NCBI GenBank assembly: GCA_021786915.1
Contig: JAJYMP010000173.1
Span: forward strand, 1-7,265
From: Chloroflexota bacterium
GTDB taxonomy: Bacteria > Chloroflexota > Limnocylindria > Limnocylindrales > CSP1-4
DNA length: 7,265 nucleotides
Direction: 5' to 3'
The position numbers were made by a program, and so were the translations under genes. Shown here piece after piece: positions 1 through 7,170 of this stretch (within the stretch, counting starts at the first letter, position 1; each line of letters begins with the position of its first letter). The notes beneath the pieces are model-generated. The model was not told where the DNA came from, made no database searches, and saw only the letters and a program-made list of their open reading frames with translations.

Positions 1-1
1 C

Positions 2-2215
2 CTCGTGGCCGGGCTCGACGCGCTGACCGAACGGTACGCCGCCTATCTCGCCGCGCACCCGAACCGCGCGGTCCGCGCGGAGCTGGAGCGCGCCCGGCAG
101 CGGCTGAACACCGTGGGCGATGGCTACGGCGCCCCGCAGCTCGGGGATCGGGTCGCCGACGTCGATCTCCTCCGTCGGATCGTCCTGAAGCGCTGCGTCT
201 ACGGCGTCGACTACAACGAGATGGCGGTCGAGTTGGCGCGCCTCGGGCTGTGGCTTCACAGCCTTGTTCCGGGATTGCCGCTGAGCTATCTCGGCGCAAA
301 CCTCCAACACGGCAACTCGCTCGTCGGCGTCGGTCGTGATGTTCCGATGATCGGGCTCTTTGCCCTGATCTACGAGGAAGAGGCGCGGGCCCGGGCCGCC
401 GAGGTCGCATCGATCGATGACCTTGAACTCGGCGACATCGCTCGCGGGCACGAGCTCGAGGTCCGGCTCGCGCGGACCACTGCCGGGCTCCACGACTACT
501 ACGACGTCGCGACGGCCGGACCACTTCTCGATGAGAGCCTGAGCACCCTTGAGCAGCTCCATGCCGAGGAGATCATCGAAGGCAAGCTCACGACGGACAT
601 GGAGCCCGTGCTCAGTCGGGCCCGCCGCGCCGCGCGAGACCAGACGGCACTCCATTGGCGTCTCGCGTTCCCGACGGTCTTCTTGCGGCGCGATCGTCCG
701 GGTTTCGACGTCATCGTCGGCAATCCGCCGTGGGAAGAGGTAACCGTCGAGCGGCTCGGCTTCTACGCGCGGCACCTGCCCGGGATCAAGAGCGTCAAGT
801 CCCAGGCCGAGCGGGAACGCCGGATCGCCGAGTTCGAGGCCACCTATGCGACGGTCCGCGAGCGTTATGAAGCTGAGCTGGCCGACAAGCTGGCGCTTCG
901 CCGATACCTCGCCGCGAAGTACACGCTCACGAAGAGCGGCGACCCCGACCTGTACAAAGCGTTCGCCGAGCGATTCCTCGATCTCGTACGCGACGGCGGA
1001 CACCTCGGCGTCGGCCTGCCAGGAAGTGCATTTGCCGGAGGCGGCCCGGCGCCGTTCCGTGAACGCCTCTTCGGTTCGGCCGAGAGAGCCTCCTTGGACG
1101 TCGTGCTGAACAACAGGCAGTGGATGTTCCCCGACGTGCATCCGCAATACACGATCGTGCTGCTTGCCGCCAAGGTCGGGCAGGCCACCGAGCGGATCCT
1201 GTCGGTGTCGGCGGTAGCTGCCGATCGAGAGGCCTTCGAGCGCATCGACGTGGAGCGGACCGAGTGGACGCTGGACCAGCTCCGGGTCCCGCATCCGGAC
1301 CTTGCCGTTCCCCTGTTGCCGTCGGCCGCGGCCGCCCGCCTCTACCAGCGGGTCGTGACCAGCCATCCTCGCTTCGATTCCGGTAAGGGCGGCTGGCGTG
1401 CCGTTCCTTGGAGAGAATTCGACGTCACCAATGACCGCAAGTCCGGCCTGCTGAAAGAACCCGGCACCGTGACCGGCGAGGTCTGGCCTGTCTACGGTGG
1501 CAAGTCGTTCGATCTCTGGGAACCCGAGCTCTGGAAACGGGACGGAGAACTCGGCTTTGTTCTCGAGCCGGAGGTCGGCCTCGATGAACTCGAGCGGAAG
1601 CGACACGCGTCCGGTGTCTGGCGAGGCTTCTTCCTCGCGGACGTCCTGCGGGACCCAAACACGATGCCGCACCACCATCCGCGCATCCTGTTTCGAGACA
1701 TCACGAACCGCACCAACTCGCGGACATCGGTCGCATGCCTGGTGCCGCCTAAAGTGTTCGCGATGAATACCGCGCCGTCGCTGATTTGGCCTTCGGGTGA
1801 TGAGCAGGATCAGGCGTACCTACTCGCCGTGATGTCCTGTGTGCCCTTTGACTGGTTCGCGCGCCGGCGCGTTGAGACGCACATGAACTATTTCGTCCTC
1901 AACAGCCTGCCGGTGCCTCGTCCGCCGAGGGACGATCCGCGCCGAGAGCGCGCCGTCACTCTGGCGGGTCGGCTTGCCTGCGTTGACGAGCGGTACGCCG
2001 AGTTTGCAGCCGCCGTCGGCGTCACCAGCGGGCCCGTTGAGCCGACGGAGAAGGCGGCGATGATCGCCGAACTGGACGCGGTCGTCGCACACCTCTACGG
2101 GCTCGACCGCGCAGAACTCGAGCTGATGTTCGAGGACTTTCCGGCGACCGAGGCGGGCGTGTCGCCAGGGCGGCGAGCCGCGGTTCTTGCGCACTTCGAT
2201 CGGTGGGCGACATGA
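2..2215 (+). CDS. Eco57I-like N6-adenine DNA methyltransferase, N-terminus outside the window
   Basis: The product probably transfers a methyl group from AdoMet to the N6 of adenine in a specific DNA site, marking host DNA as self. The frame is open to the window edge, so the start is missing; a GTG at position 5 is unlikely to be the real start. Counting from the codon at base 2, residues 66-79 (VYGVDYNEMAVELA) match the post-motif-I segment of gamma-type adenine methylases, with D70 the likely AdoMet-ribose ligand. Residues 235-244 (FDVIVGNPPW) hold catalytic motif IV, N241-P-P-W. Glycine-rich motif I should lie just upstream of the window. The C-terminal part, including HMNYFVLNSLPVPRP near residue 633, resembles the target-recognition and tail region of large Eco57I/BREX/DISARM-type methylases. 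No nuclease motif is visible in the part present, but an N-terminal nuclease cannot be excluded. The stop overlaps the next gene's start, so the two are probably co-translated. The family call is firm; the system is inferred. Confidence 0.88.
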   Translation, partial: LVAGLDALTERYAAYLAAHPNRAVRAELERARQRLNTVGDGYGAPQLGDRVADVDLLRRIVLKRCVYGVDYNEMAVELARLGLWLHSLVPGLPLSYLGANLQHGNSLVGVGRDVPMIGLFALIYEEEARARAAEVASIDDLELGDIARGHELEVRLARTTAGLHDYYDVATAGPLLDESLSTLEQLHAEEIIEGKLTTDMEPVLSRARRAARDQTALHWRLAFPTVFLRRDRPGFDVIVGNPPWEEVTVERLGFYARHLPGIKSVKSQAERERRIAEFEATYATVRERYEAELADKLALRRYLAAKYTLTKSGDPDLYKAFAERFLDLVRDGGHLGVGLPGSAFAGGGPAPFRERLFGSAERASLDVVLNNRQWMFPDVHPQYTIVLLAAKVGQATERILSVSAVAADREAFERIDVERTEWTLDQLRVPHPDLAVPLLPSAAAARLYQRVVTSHPRFDSGKGGWRAVPWREFDVTNDRKSGLLKEPGTVTGEVWPVYGGKSFDLWEPELWKRDGELGFVLEPEVGLDELERKRHASGVWRGFFLADVLRDPNTMPHHHPRILFRDITNRTNSRTSVACLVPPKVFAMNTAPSLIWPSGDEQDQAYLLAVMSCVPFDWFARRRVETHMNYFVLNSLPVPRPPRDDPRRERAVTLAGRLACVDERYAEFAAAVGVTSGPVEPTEKAAMIAELDAVVAHLYGLDRAELELMFEDFPATEAGVSPGRRAAVLAHFDRWAT
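2202..2215 (+). promoter_or_regulatory. Translational coupling site (ATGA overlap with weak Shine-Dalgarno)
   Basis: The methylase stop TGA (2213-2215) shares bases with the helicase start ATG (2212-2214). GGTGGG at 2202-2207 lies four bases upstream of the ATG and is only a modest ribosome binding site. Terminating ribosomes probably re-initiate on the second gene, tying its dose to the methylase. This arrangement supports ATG 2212 over the upstream GTG at 2203. Confidence 0.7.
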
Positions 2216-5200
2216 CCGGCGAGCGGCGCGAGTTCATCGACAACCGTGACGCGAACACCGTCGCTGAGGCGATCCGCCAGGCGGCGGCGTACTACGGCCA
2301 TTCGCGCGAGGTCGCCATCGCGTCGGGCTACTTCAATCTCGGTGGCTTCAGCGTCATCGCAGACACCCTCGAAGCCGCCCCGCGCGTCCGGATCCTTCTC
2401 GGCTCCGAGCCCGAGCCGCCACGCCCGCGGCGCTCCGTCCTGCCGGGGGCGCCACCCGCCGAGCAACCGCTCCGGGAGCGTCTCGGCGAGTTGCGAGCTT
2501 CTCTGGAAGCGGACCGTGACCTCATCCCATTCGCGTCCGACGCGGTCAATGCGGTCGAACGCCTCGTGGCCTTCCTCGCCCGCCCGACGACCGAGGTCCG
2601 GATCTACCGGCGCGAGTTCCTCCACGGCAAAGCGTTCATCTTCGGCGACGAGGCAGGCGTCCTCGCCGGTTCCGCGAACTTCACGGCGGCCGGTCTCCTC
2701 CACAACCTCGAGCTCGATCTCGGTGCCTACGTGCCGCACCAGGTCAAGGCCGCTCGCGCCTGGTTCGACGATCTTTGGGACGAGGCTGAGCCATTCGATC
2801 TGGCGGGCGTCTACCGTGCCCGGGAGATCGACTACGACCCGCACACGATCTACCTGCGGATGCTCTACGAGCTGTACGGAGCGGAGCTGGCCGAAGAGGT
2901 CGACGAGCTGCCGCGCACGCCCGGCGCGACGCTCCAACTGACGGAGTTCCAGCGGCTCGGGGTGAGTCGGGCGCTCCGGATCCTCGATCGCTGGGGCGGG
3001 GTGCTGATCGCCGACGGGGTCGGCCTCGGCAAGACGTTCACGGCGGGCGGGCTCATCGAGTTTCATCTCCAGGCGAAGGGCTGGCGCGTGCTCGTCGTGG
3101 CGCCGGCCAGCCTGCGCGACGCGAACTGGGAAGGCTTCCTCACCACCCACACGAAGTACGCCGTGGAAGTTGTCTCCTACCAGGAACTCGCCAACGACCT
3201 TCAAGTCGGCGACCCGCCTGAACCCGGACGACCGGACGGACGCAGGGCACACCTCAAGCTCGATGCGTCCGAGTACCGCTGCGTCGTGATTGACGAGGCG
3301 CACGCCTTCCGCTCGTCCGAGACGACCTACTACCGTGCCCTGCGTCGCCTCATGGCGGCGGGCGGGGTCGAGAAGCGGCTCATCATGCTCACCGCGACCC
3401 CGGTCAACAACAGCCTGTGGGACCTCTACTGGCAGCTGCTCCTCTTCGCCCGAACGGAGAGCCGGTTCGCGGAGATCGGCATCGCCAACTTGCGCGAGTA
3501 CATCGTGCGGGCGCTCGGGCTCGACCTCGAGGCGTTGACCCCGGCGCACCTGTTCCCGCTCCTTGATGCCGTCTCGGTCCGTCGGACCAGGACACACATC
3601 AAGCGGTTCTTCCCAGGCGCGACGCTCAACACGCCGGACGGTCCGGTCCCGCTCGTCTTCCCGACGCCGAGGCTCCATCGCGTCGGCTACGACTCGGCCC
3701 GTCCGGCCGACGCGACGGACGGAGGTGAGTTCTTCGACCAGGTCGCCACGGCGATCGGGGGCGGCCTTTCGATGGCCCGGTACCAGCCAGATCTCTACCG
3801 CCTCGGAGGCGAAGGCGCCCCGGCCCAGCAGGTCACGAGCGCCCTCTTGCTCAGCCAACTCCTCAAGCGGTTCGAGTCGAGTCTCGAGGCGTTCCGGCGG
3901 ACGCTTGGCAAAATGATCGGGTCGCACGACCGTTTCCTCGAGATCCTCGATCGCGGCTACGTCGCGGTCCCGCGGGTGTCACCGGAGGCGTTTGACGCCG
4001 GGCTCGACGACCAGGACCTGGACTTGCTGCTCACCGAGGATCCGAATGCGCGACCGACAAGCGAATACCTCGCGGTCGATCTGCGCGAGCGGGTCGTCGC
4101 GGACCGTGATCTGTTGCGGACGCTGCTGGCCCGTGCGGCGACGATCGACGCGGCCCACGACCCGAAGCTCGACGCGCTGCTCGACACGCTGGCTCGAATC
4201 GATGCGGCCGCCACCCATGCCGACGAGCGCAAGGTCGTCCTGTTCAGCTACTTCGCCGACACCATCGACTACATCCATCAGTTCCTCGAGACGACGCCCG
4301 ATGGACGGATGGCTCGGTATCGCGGTCGCATCGGGGTCACGACTGGCGCGGCGAGTTCTGAGACCCGCCAGCGGATCGTCTGGTCCTTTGCGCCCCACTC
4401 GTCGGGCGCACCGGCCGGAACCGTCGAGGAGGTCGATCTGCTCCTCTCCACCGATGTCCTCGCCGAGGGCCAGAACCTCCAGCAGTGCGGCACCGTGGTC
4501 AACCTTGACCTGCCGTGGAACCCGATGCGCCTCGTGCAGCGGAACGGTCGCGTCGACCGGATCGGATCAAAGCACGACGTCGTGCACCTGTATACGTTCT
4601 TCCCGGACCAGGACCTCGACGACCTCCTTGACCTCGAGGCGAACCTGCGTCGGAAGATCGCCCAGGCGAACGCCGCGGTCGGGGTCGAGACCGTCGTGAT
4701 TCCGGGCGATGACGCCGTCGAGCGGGTGTTCGATGACACTCGGGCCGAAATCGTGCGGATCGCCGCCGAAGACGCCGGCTTCATCGATGAGAAGGAAGCC
4801 GAGTTGGACGCGTTCAGCGGCGAGGTCTTCCGCGAGGAGCTGCGGCAGGCGCTCATGCAGGCTCGCGAGGGCGAGCTGAAGTCGCTGCCATGGGGCATCG
4901 GGTCCAGCTTCCGGGCCGCGCGGCCCAGCGGTGTCGTCTTCGCCGCTCGCGCAGGCTCGCGCATCGAGTGGCGTTTCGTTCCATTCGACGCGGGCGATCT
5001 GTCGTCCGACCGCCTCGCGCTGCTCGGGCTCGCCCGCTGTTCCGAGACGACGGCGCGCAATCTGCCGGATGACGTTCGCGCCCGACTGTTCGAGCTGTGG
5101 GATCGCGCCCGTGATGCGATCCTCGCCGATCGCCAAGCGGAGCTGGATCCGGCGACGCGCGCCGCCGCCGTGCCGAAGGCCCAGCGCGACGCCGTATCGC

Positions 5201-5457
5201 TGCTGTTCGCGGCGATGATGATCGAGCCCGCCGTCCAGGAACGCGTCATCGAGGCGCTCCAGGCTCCGTGGCCACTGACGGTCAGTCGAGCCCTTCGGGA
5301 GATTCTCGACCGTGCGGATGCCTCGGATTCGGCGAAGGTCGACCAGATCGTCGCGTACGTTGAGAGCGAAGGGCTGCGCGCCCCGCGCGTGCCGGTGGAA
5401 CCGGCCGTCGGGCGCGACGATATCCATCTCGTCTGTTACCAGGCCATCACCGGGTGA
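2212..5457 (+). CDS. PLD-nuclease/SNF2-family helicase fusion protein
   Basis: This is probably an ATP-driven DNA translocase carrying its own nuclease, i.e. the effector partner of the upstream methylase. I chose ATG 2212 because it forms an ATGA overlap with the methylase stop; an in-frame GTG at 2203 is an alternative. The protein has 1081 residues. Residues 1-200 form a phospholipase-D-like domain: SGYFNLGG at 38-45, then one HKD-type motif with H138-G-K140 and G153-S-A-N156-F-T. Only one such motif is present, so an active site would need a dimer, as in Nuc or BfiI. A SNF2/HepA-like motor follows: LTEFQ (243-247), Walker A DGVGLGKT (268-275), Walker B DEAH (361-364), TATP (394-397), motif IV-like VVLFSYF (675-681), motif V DVLAEGQN (748-755) and arginine-finger motif QRNGRVDR (776-783). 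All catalytic motor residues look intact. The last ~280 residues show no domain I recognise. Type IV-like restriction of modified DNA, as in PLD-helicase enzymes such as SauUSI, is an alternative role. Confidence 0.9.
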   Translation: MTGERREFIDNRDANTVAEAIRQAAAYYGHSREVAIASGYFNLGGFSVIADTLEAAPRVRILLGSEPEPPRPRRSVLPGAPPAEQPLRERLGELRASLEADRDLIPFASDAVNAVERLVAFLARPTTEVRIYRREFLHGKAFIFGDEAGVLAGSANFTAAGLLHNLELDLGAYVPHQVKAARAWFDDLWDEAEPFDLAGVYRAREIDYDPHTIYLRMLYELYGAELAEEVDELPRTPGATLQLTEFQRLGVSRALRILDRWGGVLIADGVGLGKTFTAGGLIEFHLQAKGWRVLVVAPASLRDANWEGFLTTHTKYAVEVVSYQELANDLQVGDPPEPGRPDGRRAHLKLDASEYRCVVIDEAHAFRSSETTYYRALRRLMAAGGVEKRLIMLTATPVNNSLWDLYWQLLLFARTESRFAEIGIANLREYIVRALGLDLEALTPAHLFPLLDAVSVRRTRTHIKRFFPGATLNTPDGPVPLVFPTPRLHRVGYDSARPADATDGGEFFDQVATAIGGGLSMARYQPDLYRLGGEGAPAQQVTSALLLSQLLKRFESSLEAFRRTLGKMIGSHDRFLEILDRGYVAVPRVSPEAFDAGLDDQDLDLLLTEDPNARPTSEYLAVDLRERVVADRDLLRTLLARAATIDAAHDPKLDALLDTLARIDAAATHADERKVVLFSYFADTIDYIHQFLETTPDGRMARYRGRIGVTTGAASSETRQRIVWSFAPHSSGAPAGTVEEVDLLLSTDVLAEGQNLQQCGTVVNLDLPWNPMRLVQRNGRVDRIGSKHDVVHLYTFFPDQDLDDLLDLEANLRRKIAQANAAVGVETVVIPGDDAVERVFDDTRAEIVRIAAEDAGFIDEKEAELDAFSGEVFREELRQALMQAREGELKSLPWGIGSSFRAARPSGVVFAARAGSRIEWRFVPFDAGDLSSDRLALLGLARCSETTARNLPDDVRARLFELWDRARDAILADRQAELDPATRAAAVPKAQRDAVSLLFAAMMIEPAVQERVIEALQAPWPLTVSRALREILDRADASDSAKVDQIVAYVESEGLRAPRVPVEPAVGRDDIHLVCYQAITG

Positions 5458-5466
5458 AGGGCGTCC

Positions 5467-5550
5467 ATGGCAACCGTCTCCGTTTCTGTCTCCGCGAGCG
5501 TGGTCCAGGCGTTCTCGCCCGCTCCGTATCCTGATCAGGTGGCCGGCTGA
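5467..5550 (+). CDS. Possible small ORF, 27 codons, between helicase and DUF3644-like gene
   Basis: An ATG at 5467 opens a 27-codon frame ending in a TGA (5548-5550) whose last base is the first base of the next ATG (TGATG overlap). GAAGGG at 5456-5461 sits five bases upstream as a plausible ribosome binding site and overlaps the helicase stop codon. The predicted peptide, starting MATVSVSVSASVV, is Ser/Val/Ala-rich and I recognise no family. It could be a leader peptide coupling translation from the helicase to the DUF3644-like gene, or chance. The ribosome site and the overlap at both ends favour it; its short length and lack of homology weigh against it. Confidence 0.25.
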   Translation: MATVSVSVSASVVQAFSPAPYPDQVAG

Positions 5551-5798
5551 TGCGCCGAGAAGCTCGGCTGCTGAAGGCCAAGGCGATCGCGAGCCTTCGT
5601 CGAGCCGCGCAGGCCTTCAATTCCCTCGAGGACGATGGGCGCGTAACGACGGTGCTTCTGCACTTACAGCATGCTTTCGAGATGCTGCTCAAGGCGGCAT
5701 TGGTAGTCAGACCCCCATGGCCTCGGCCGCCACGAACGATGAGAATGGCGGTGGGCCCGGCAAAGCTCGGCTTCCCTTGGTGCGAGAGAGCCCGTTAG
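5550..5798 (+). pseudogene. DUF3644-like protein, truncated after ~52 codons by an insertion sequence
   Basis: The frame starts at ATG 5550, preceded by AGGTGG (5537-5542) at a seven-base spacing. Residues 1-52 form amphipathic helices containing SLRRAAQAFNS and HAFEMLLKAALV, a pattern I associate with the N-terminus of DUF3644 proteins, which occur in restriction and defence loci. The HAFEMLLKAAL helix also resembles HEPN-type helices, but that link is inference. Similarity stops near 5703-5708; from there the frame reads low-complexity Pro/Arg codons of the adjoining IS110 element to a TAG at 5796-5798. A normal family member is several times longer, so the catalytic or binding part is absent. 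The rest is not in the window. The gene lies 92 bases after the helicase on the same strand and was probably the third member of the operon. The precise function of the family is unknown to me. Confidence 0.6.
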
Positions 5799-5804
5799 TC
5801 AGAC
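5704..5804 (+). repeat. 9-base direct repeat TAGTCAGAC at the IS left end
   Basis: TAGTCAGAC occurs at 5704-5712, exactly at the inferred junction of the broken gene and the IS, and again at 5796-5804 inside the non-coding leader. The copies are 92 bases apart. One reading is that the inner copy is a guide segment of the bridge RNA that matches DNA at the element boundary. Another is that the true element starts at the second copy and the 92 bases between belong to an older insertion or duplication. A chance 9-base match is also possible. Confidence 0.4.
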
Positions 5805-5918
5805 TGAAGCGGGGACCTTCCCGGCACCACGAACTGTTCGCTGCCTGCACGTGTTTCAGCGTCGTTGACTCGGTTGGTCCTGCCGGGCACCTCAGCGCCA
5901 GCACACGGGAGGTGGTCC
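5718..5918 (+). ncRNA. Candidate IS110 bridge RNA in the non-coding leader
   Basis: IS110-group elements transcribe a structured RNA from the segment upstream of the transposase; its loops pair with target and donor DNA and direct recombination. This segment has the right place and size. Visible stems are CCGCCA 5727-5732 with TGGCGG 5746-5751 (13-base loop); CCCGGCA 5820-5826 with TGCCGGG 5881-5887; nested CGCTG 5839-5843 with CAGCG 5857-5861 (13-base loop); and an outer GGACC 5813-5817 with GGTCC 5914-5918. Thirteen-base loops on short stems are compatible with guide loops, but I could not match guides to a target with confidence. Exact ends and promoter are unknown. No open frame in this stretch looks like a gene apart from the tail of the broken DUF3644-like frame. 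Confidence 0.5.
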
Positions 5919-5919
5919 G
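5907..5919 (+). promoter_or_regulatory. Ribosome binding site of the IS110 transposase
   Basis: GGGAGG at 5907-5912 precedes ATG 5920 by seven bases, a strong and well-spaced Shine-Dalgarno sequence that fixes this start. The spacer holds GGTCC (5914-5918), which can pair with GGACC at 5813-5817 in the leader, so RNA folding might limit translation. Confidence 0.7.
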
Positions 5920-7155
5920 ATGCAGATCCTTCACGAGCGTTGCGCCGGGCTCGACATCGGCAAGGACGAGGTCGTCGCCTGCGTCCGGGCGCCGGATGAC
6001 GCCGCTGGGCGGCGCGCCGAGGTCCGGACGTTCGGGACGTTCACCCGCCAACTCGAGGGGCTCGCCGCCTGGCTGGCCGACGAGGGCGTCACGACCGTCG
6101 TGATGGAGGCGACCGGCCAGTACTGGAAGCCGGTCTGGTACGTCCTCGAGGAGCGGGATTTCGAGCTGCTGCTCGTCAACGCTCGGCACGTGAAGATCCT
6201 GCCCGGGCGGAAGACGGACGTGAAGGACGCCGAGTGGCTCGCCGAACTGCTCGAGCACGGTCTGCTCCGCGGCAGCTTCGTCCCGCCGGCCGTCATCCGC
6301 GAGCTGCGCGACCTGACCCGCTATCGCAAGCGCCTCATCCAGACCCATACCTCCGAGGCCCAGCGGATCGCCAAGACCCTCGAGGATGCCGGCATCCGGC
6401 TCGGCTCGGTGGCTTCCGACGTGCTCGGCGTCTCCGGCCGGGCGATGCTTGGCGCGCTCATCGCCGGCGAGCGCGACCCACACGTCCTGGCGGAGCTCGC
6501 CAAGGGCCGCCTGCGGACCAAGCAGCCTGAGCTCCGCGAGGCGCTCCGGGGCCGCTTCTCCGCTCACCACGCCCTGCTCGTCCGCCTCGCCCTCGAGCAC
6601 GTCGATCAGCTCGAGCGCTCGATCGACGAGCTCGGCACCGAGATCGACCGGGTGATCGCCCCTTTCAGCCGCGCCCGTGACCATCTCGACACGATCCCCG
6701 GGGTCGGGAAGCGGGCGGCCGAGTGCATCATCGCCGAGATCGGCGTCGACATGGCGGTCTTCCCGAGCGCCGCCCATCTCGCGTCGTGGGCCGGCCGCTG
6801 TCCCGGCAACAACGTGACCGGCGGCAAGCGCCACTCGGGCCGGACCCGCAAGGGCAGCGTCTGGCTGGGCGAGATCCTCACCGAGTGCGCCTGGGCGGCG
6901 GCCCGCTGCCGCAACACCTACCTGTCGGCCCAGTTCTGGCGGCTCGCCCGCCGGATCGGCAAGAAGAAGGCCGCCGTCGCCGTTGGCCACTCGATCCTCG
7001 TCATCGCCTGGCACCTGCTCACCGACGACGTCGACTATGCCGACCTCGGCGGTGACTACTTCGCCAAGCGCGACGCCGAGCGGGCGCGCAGCCGCGCGAT
7101 CGGCCAGCTCGAAGCGCTCGGCTACCACGTCACCCTCGAGCCCGCCGCTGCTTGA
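5920..7155 (+). CDS. IS110-family DEDD transposase
   Basis: This recombinase excises and inserts its own element using a bridge RNA. The 411-residue product starts at ATG 5920 behind a clear ribosome binding site. The N-terminal RuvC-like domain shows the four DEDD acids at D12 (GLDIGKDE), E63 (VVMEATGQYW), D100 and D103 (GRKTDVKDAEW). A helical, partly coiled-coil stretch (about 200-245) follows. The C-terminal Transposase_20 domain begins with the helix-hairpin-helix segment IPGVG (259-263) and continues through SWAGRCPGNN (289-298) and TGGKRHSGRTRKGS (300-313). In the family a serine usually stands just before the GGK/AGK segment and acts as nucleophile; here that position appears to be T300, with S306 nearby. 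The length is at the upper end of the normal family range and no frame break is seen, so the gene looks intact apart from the serine question. Confidence 0.95.
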   Translation: MQILHERCAGLDIGKDEVVACVRAPDDAAGRRAEVRTFGTFTRQLEGLAAWLADEGVTTVVMEATGQYWKPVWYVLEERDFELLLVNARHVKILPGRKTDVKDAEWLAELLEHGLLRGSFVPPAVIRELRDLTRYRKRLIQTHTSEAQRIAKTLEDAGIRLGSVASDVLGVSGRAMLGALIAGERDPHVLAELAKGRLRTKQPELREALRGRFSAHHALLVRLALEHVDQLERSIDELGTEIDRVIAPFSRARDHLDTIPGVGKRAAECIIAEIGVDMAVFPSAAHLASWAGRCPGNNVTGGKRHSGRTRKGSVWLGEILTECAWAAARCRNTYLSAQFWRLARRIGKKKAAVAVGHSILVIAWHLLTDDVDYADLGGDYFAKRDAERARSRAIGQLEALGYHVTLEPAAA

Positions 7156-7170
7156 GGTATTCACGTTTCA

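Noticed and set aside
2095..3927. 610-codon open frame on the - strand opposite the helicase gene
   Set aside because: It is the antisense of well-supported PLD and helicase motifs; its product is rich in Arg, Glu and Asp with no recognisable domain. Long antisense frames are expected in GC-rich genes.
4278..5427. Two long - strand frames (323 and 286 codons) opposite the helicase C-terminal half
   Set aside because: They overlap each other in different frames and the conserved helicase motifs V and VI on the + strand; neither shows a domain.
5865..5893. TTGACT as a -35 box for the transposase
   Set aside because: At a 17-base spacing the -10 region reads CACCTC, far from consensus, and the stretch lies inside the stem-forming leader.
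5312..6103. 263-codon + strand frame bridging the helicase end, the leader and the transposase start
   Set aside because: It runs out of frame through two real genes and the hairpin leader, with Arg/Ser/Pro-rich composition typical of a shadow frame.
5707..7164. 485-codon open frame on the - strand opposite the transposase
   Set aside because: It mirrors the transposase gene, has no family motif and spans both the coding and structured leader parts of the IS.
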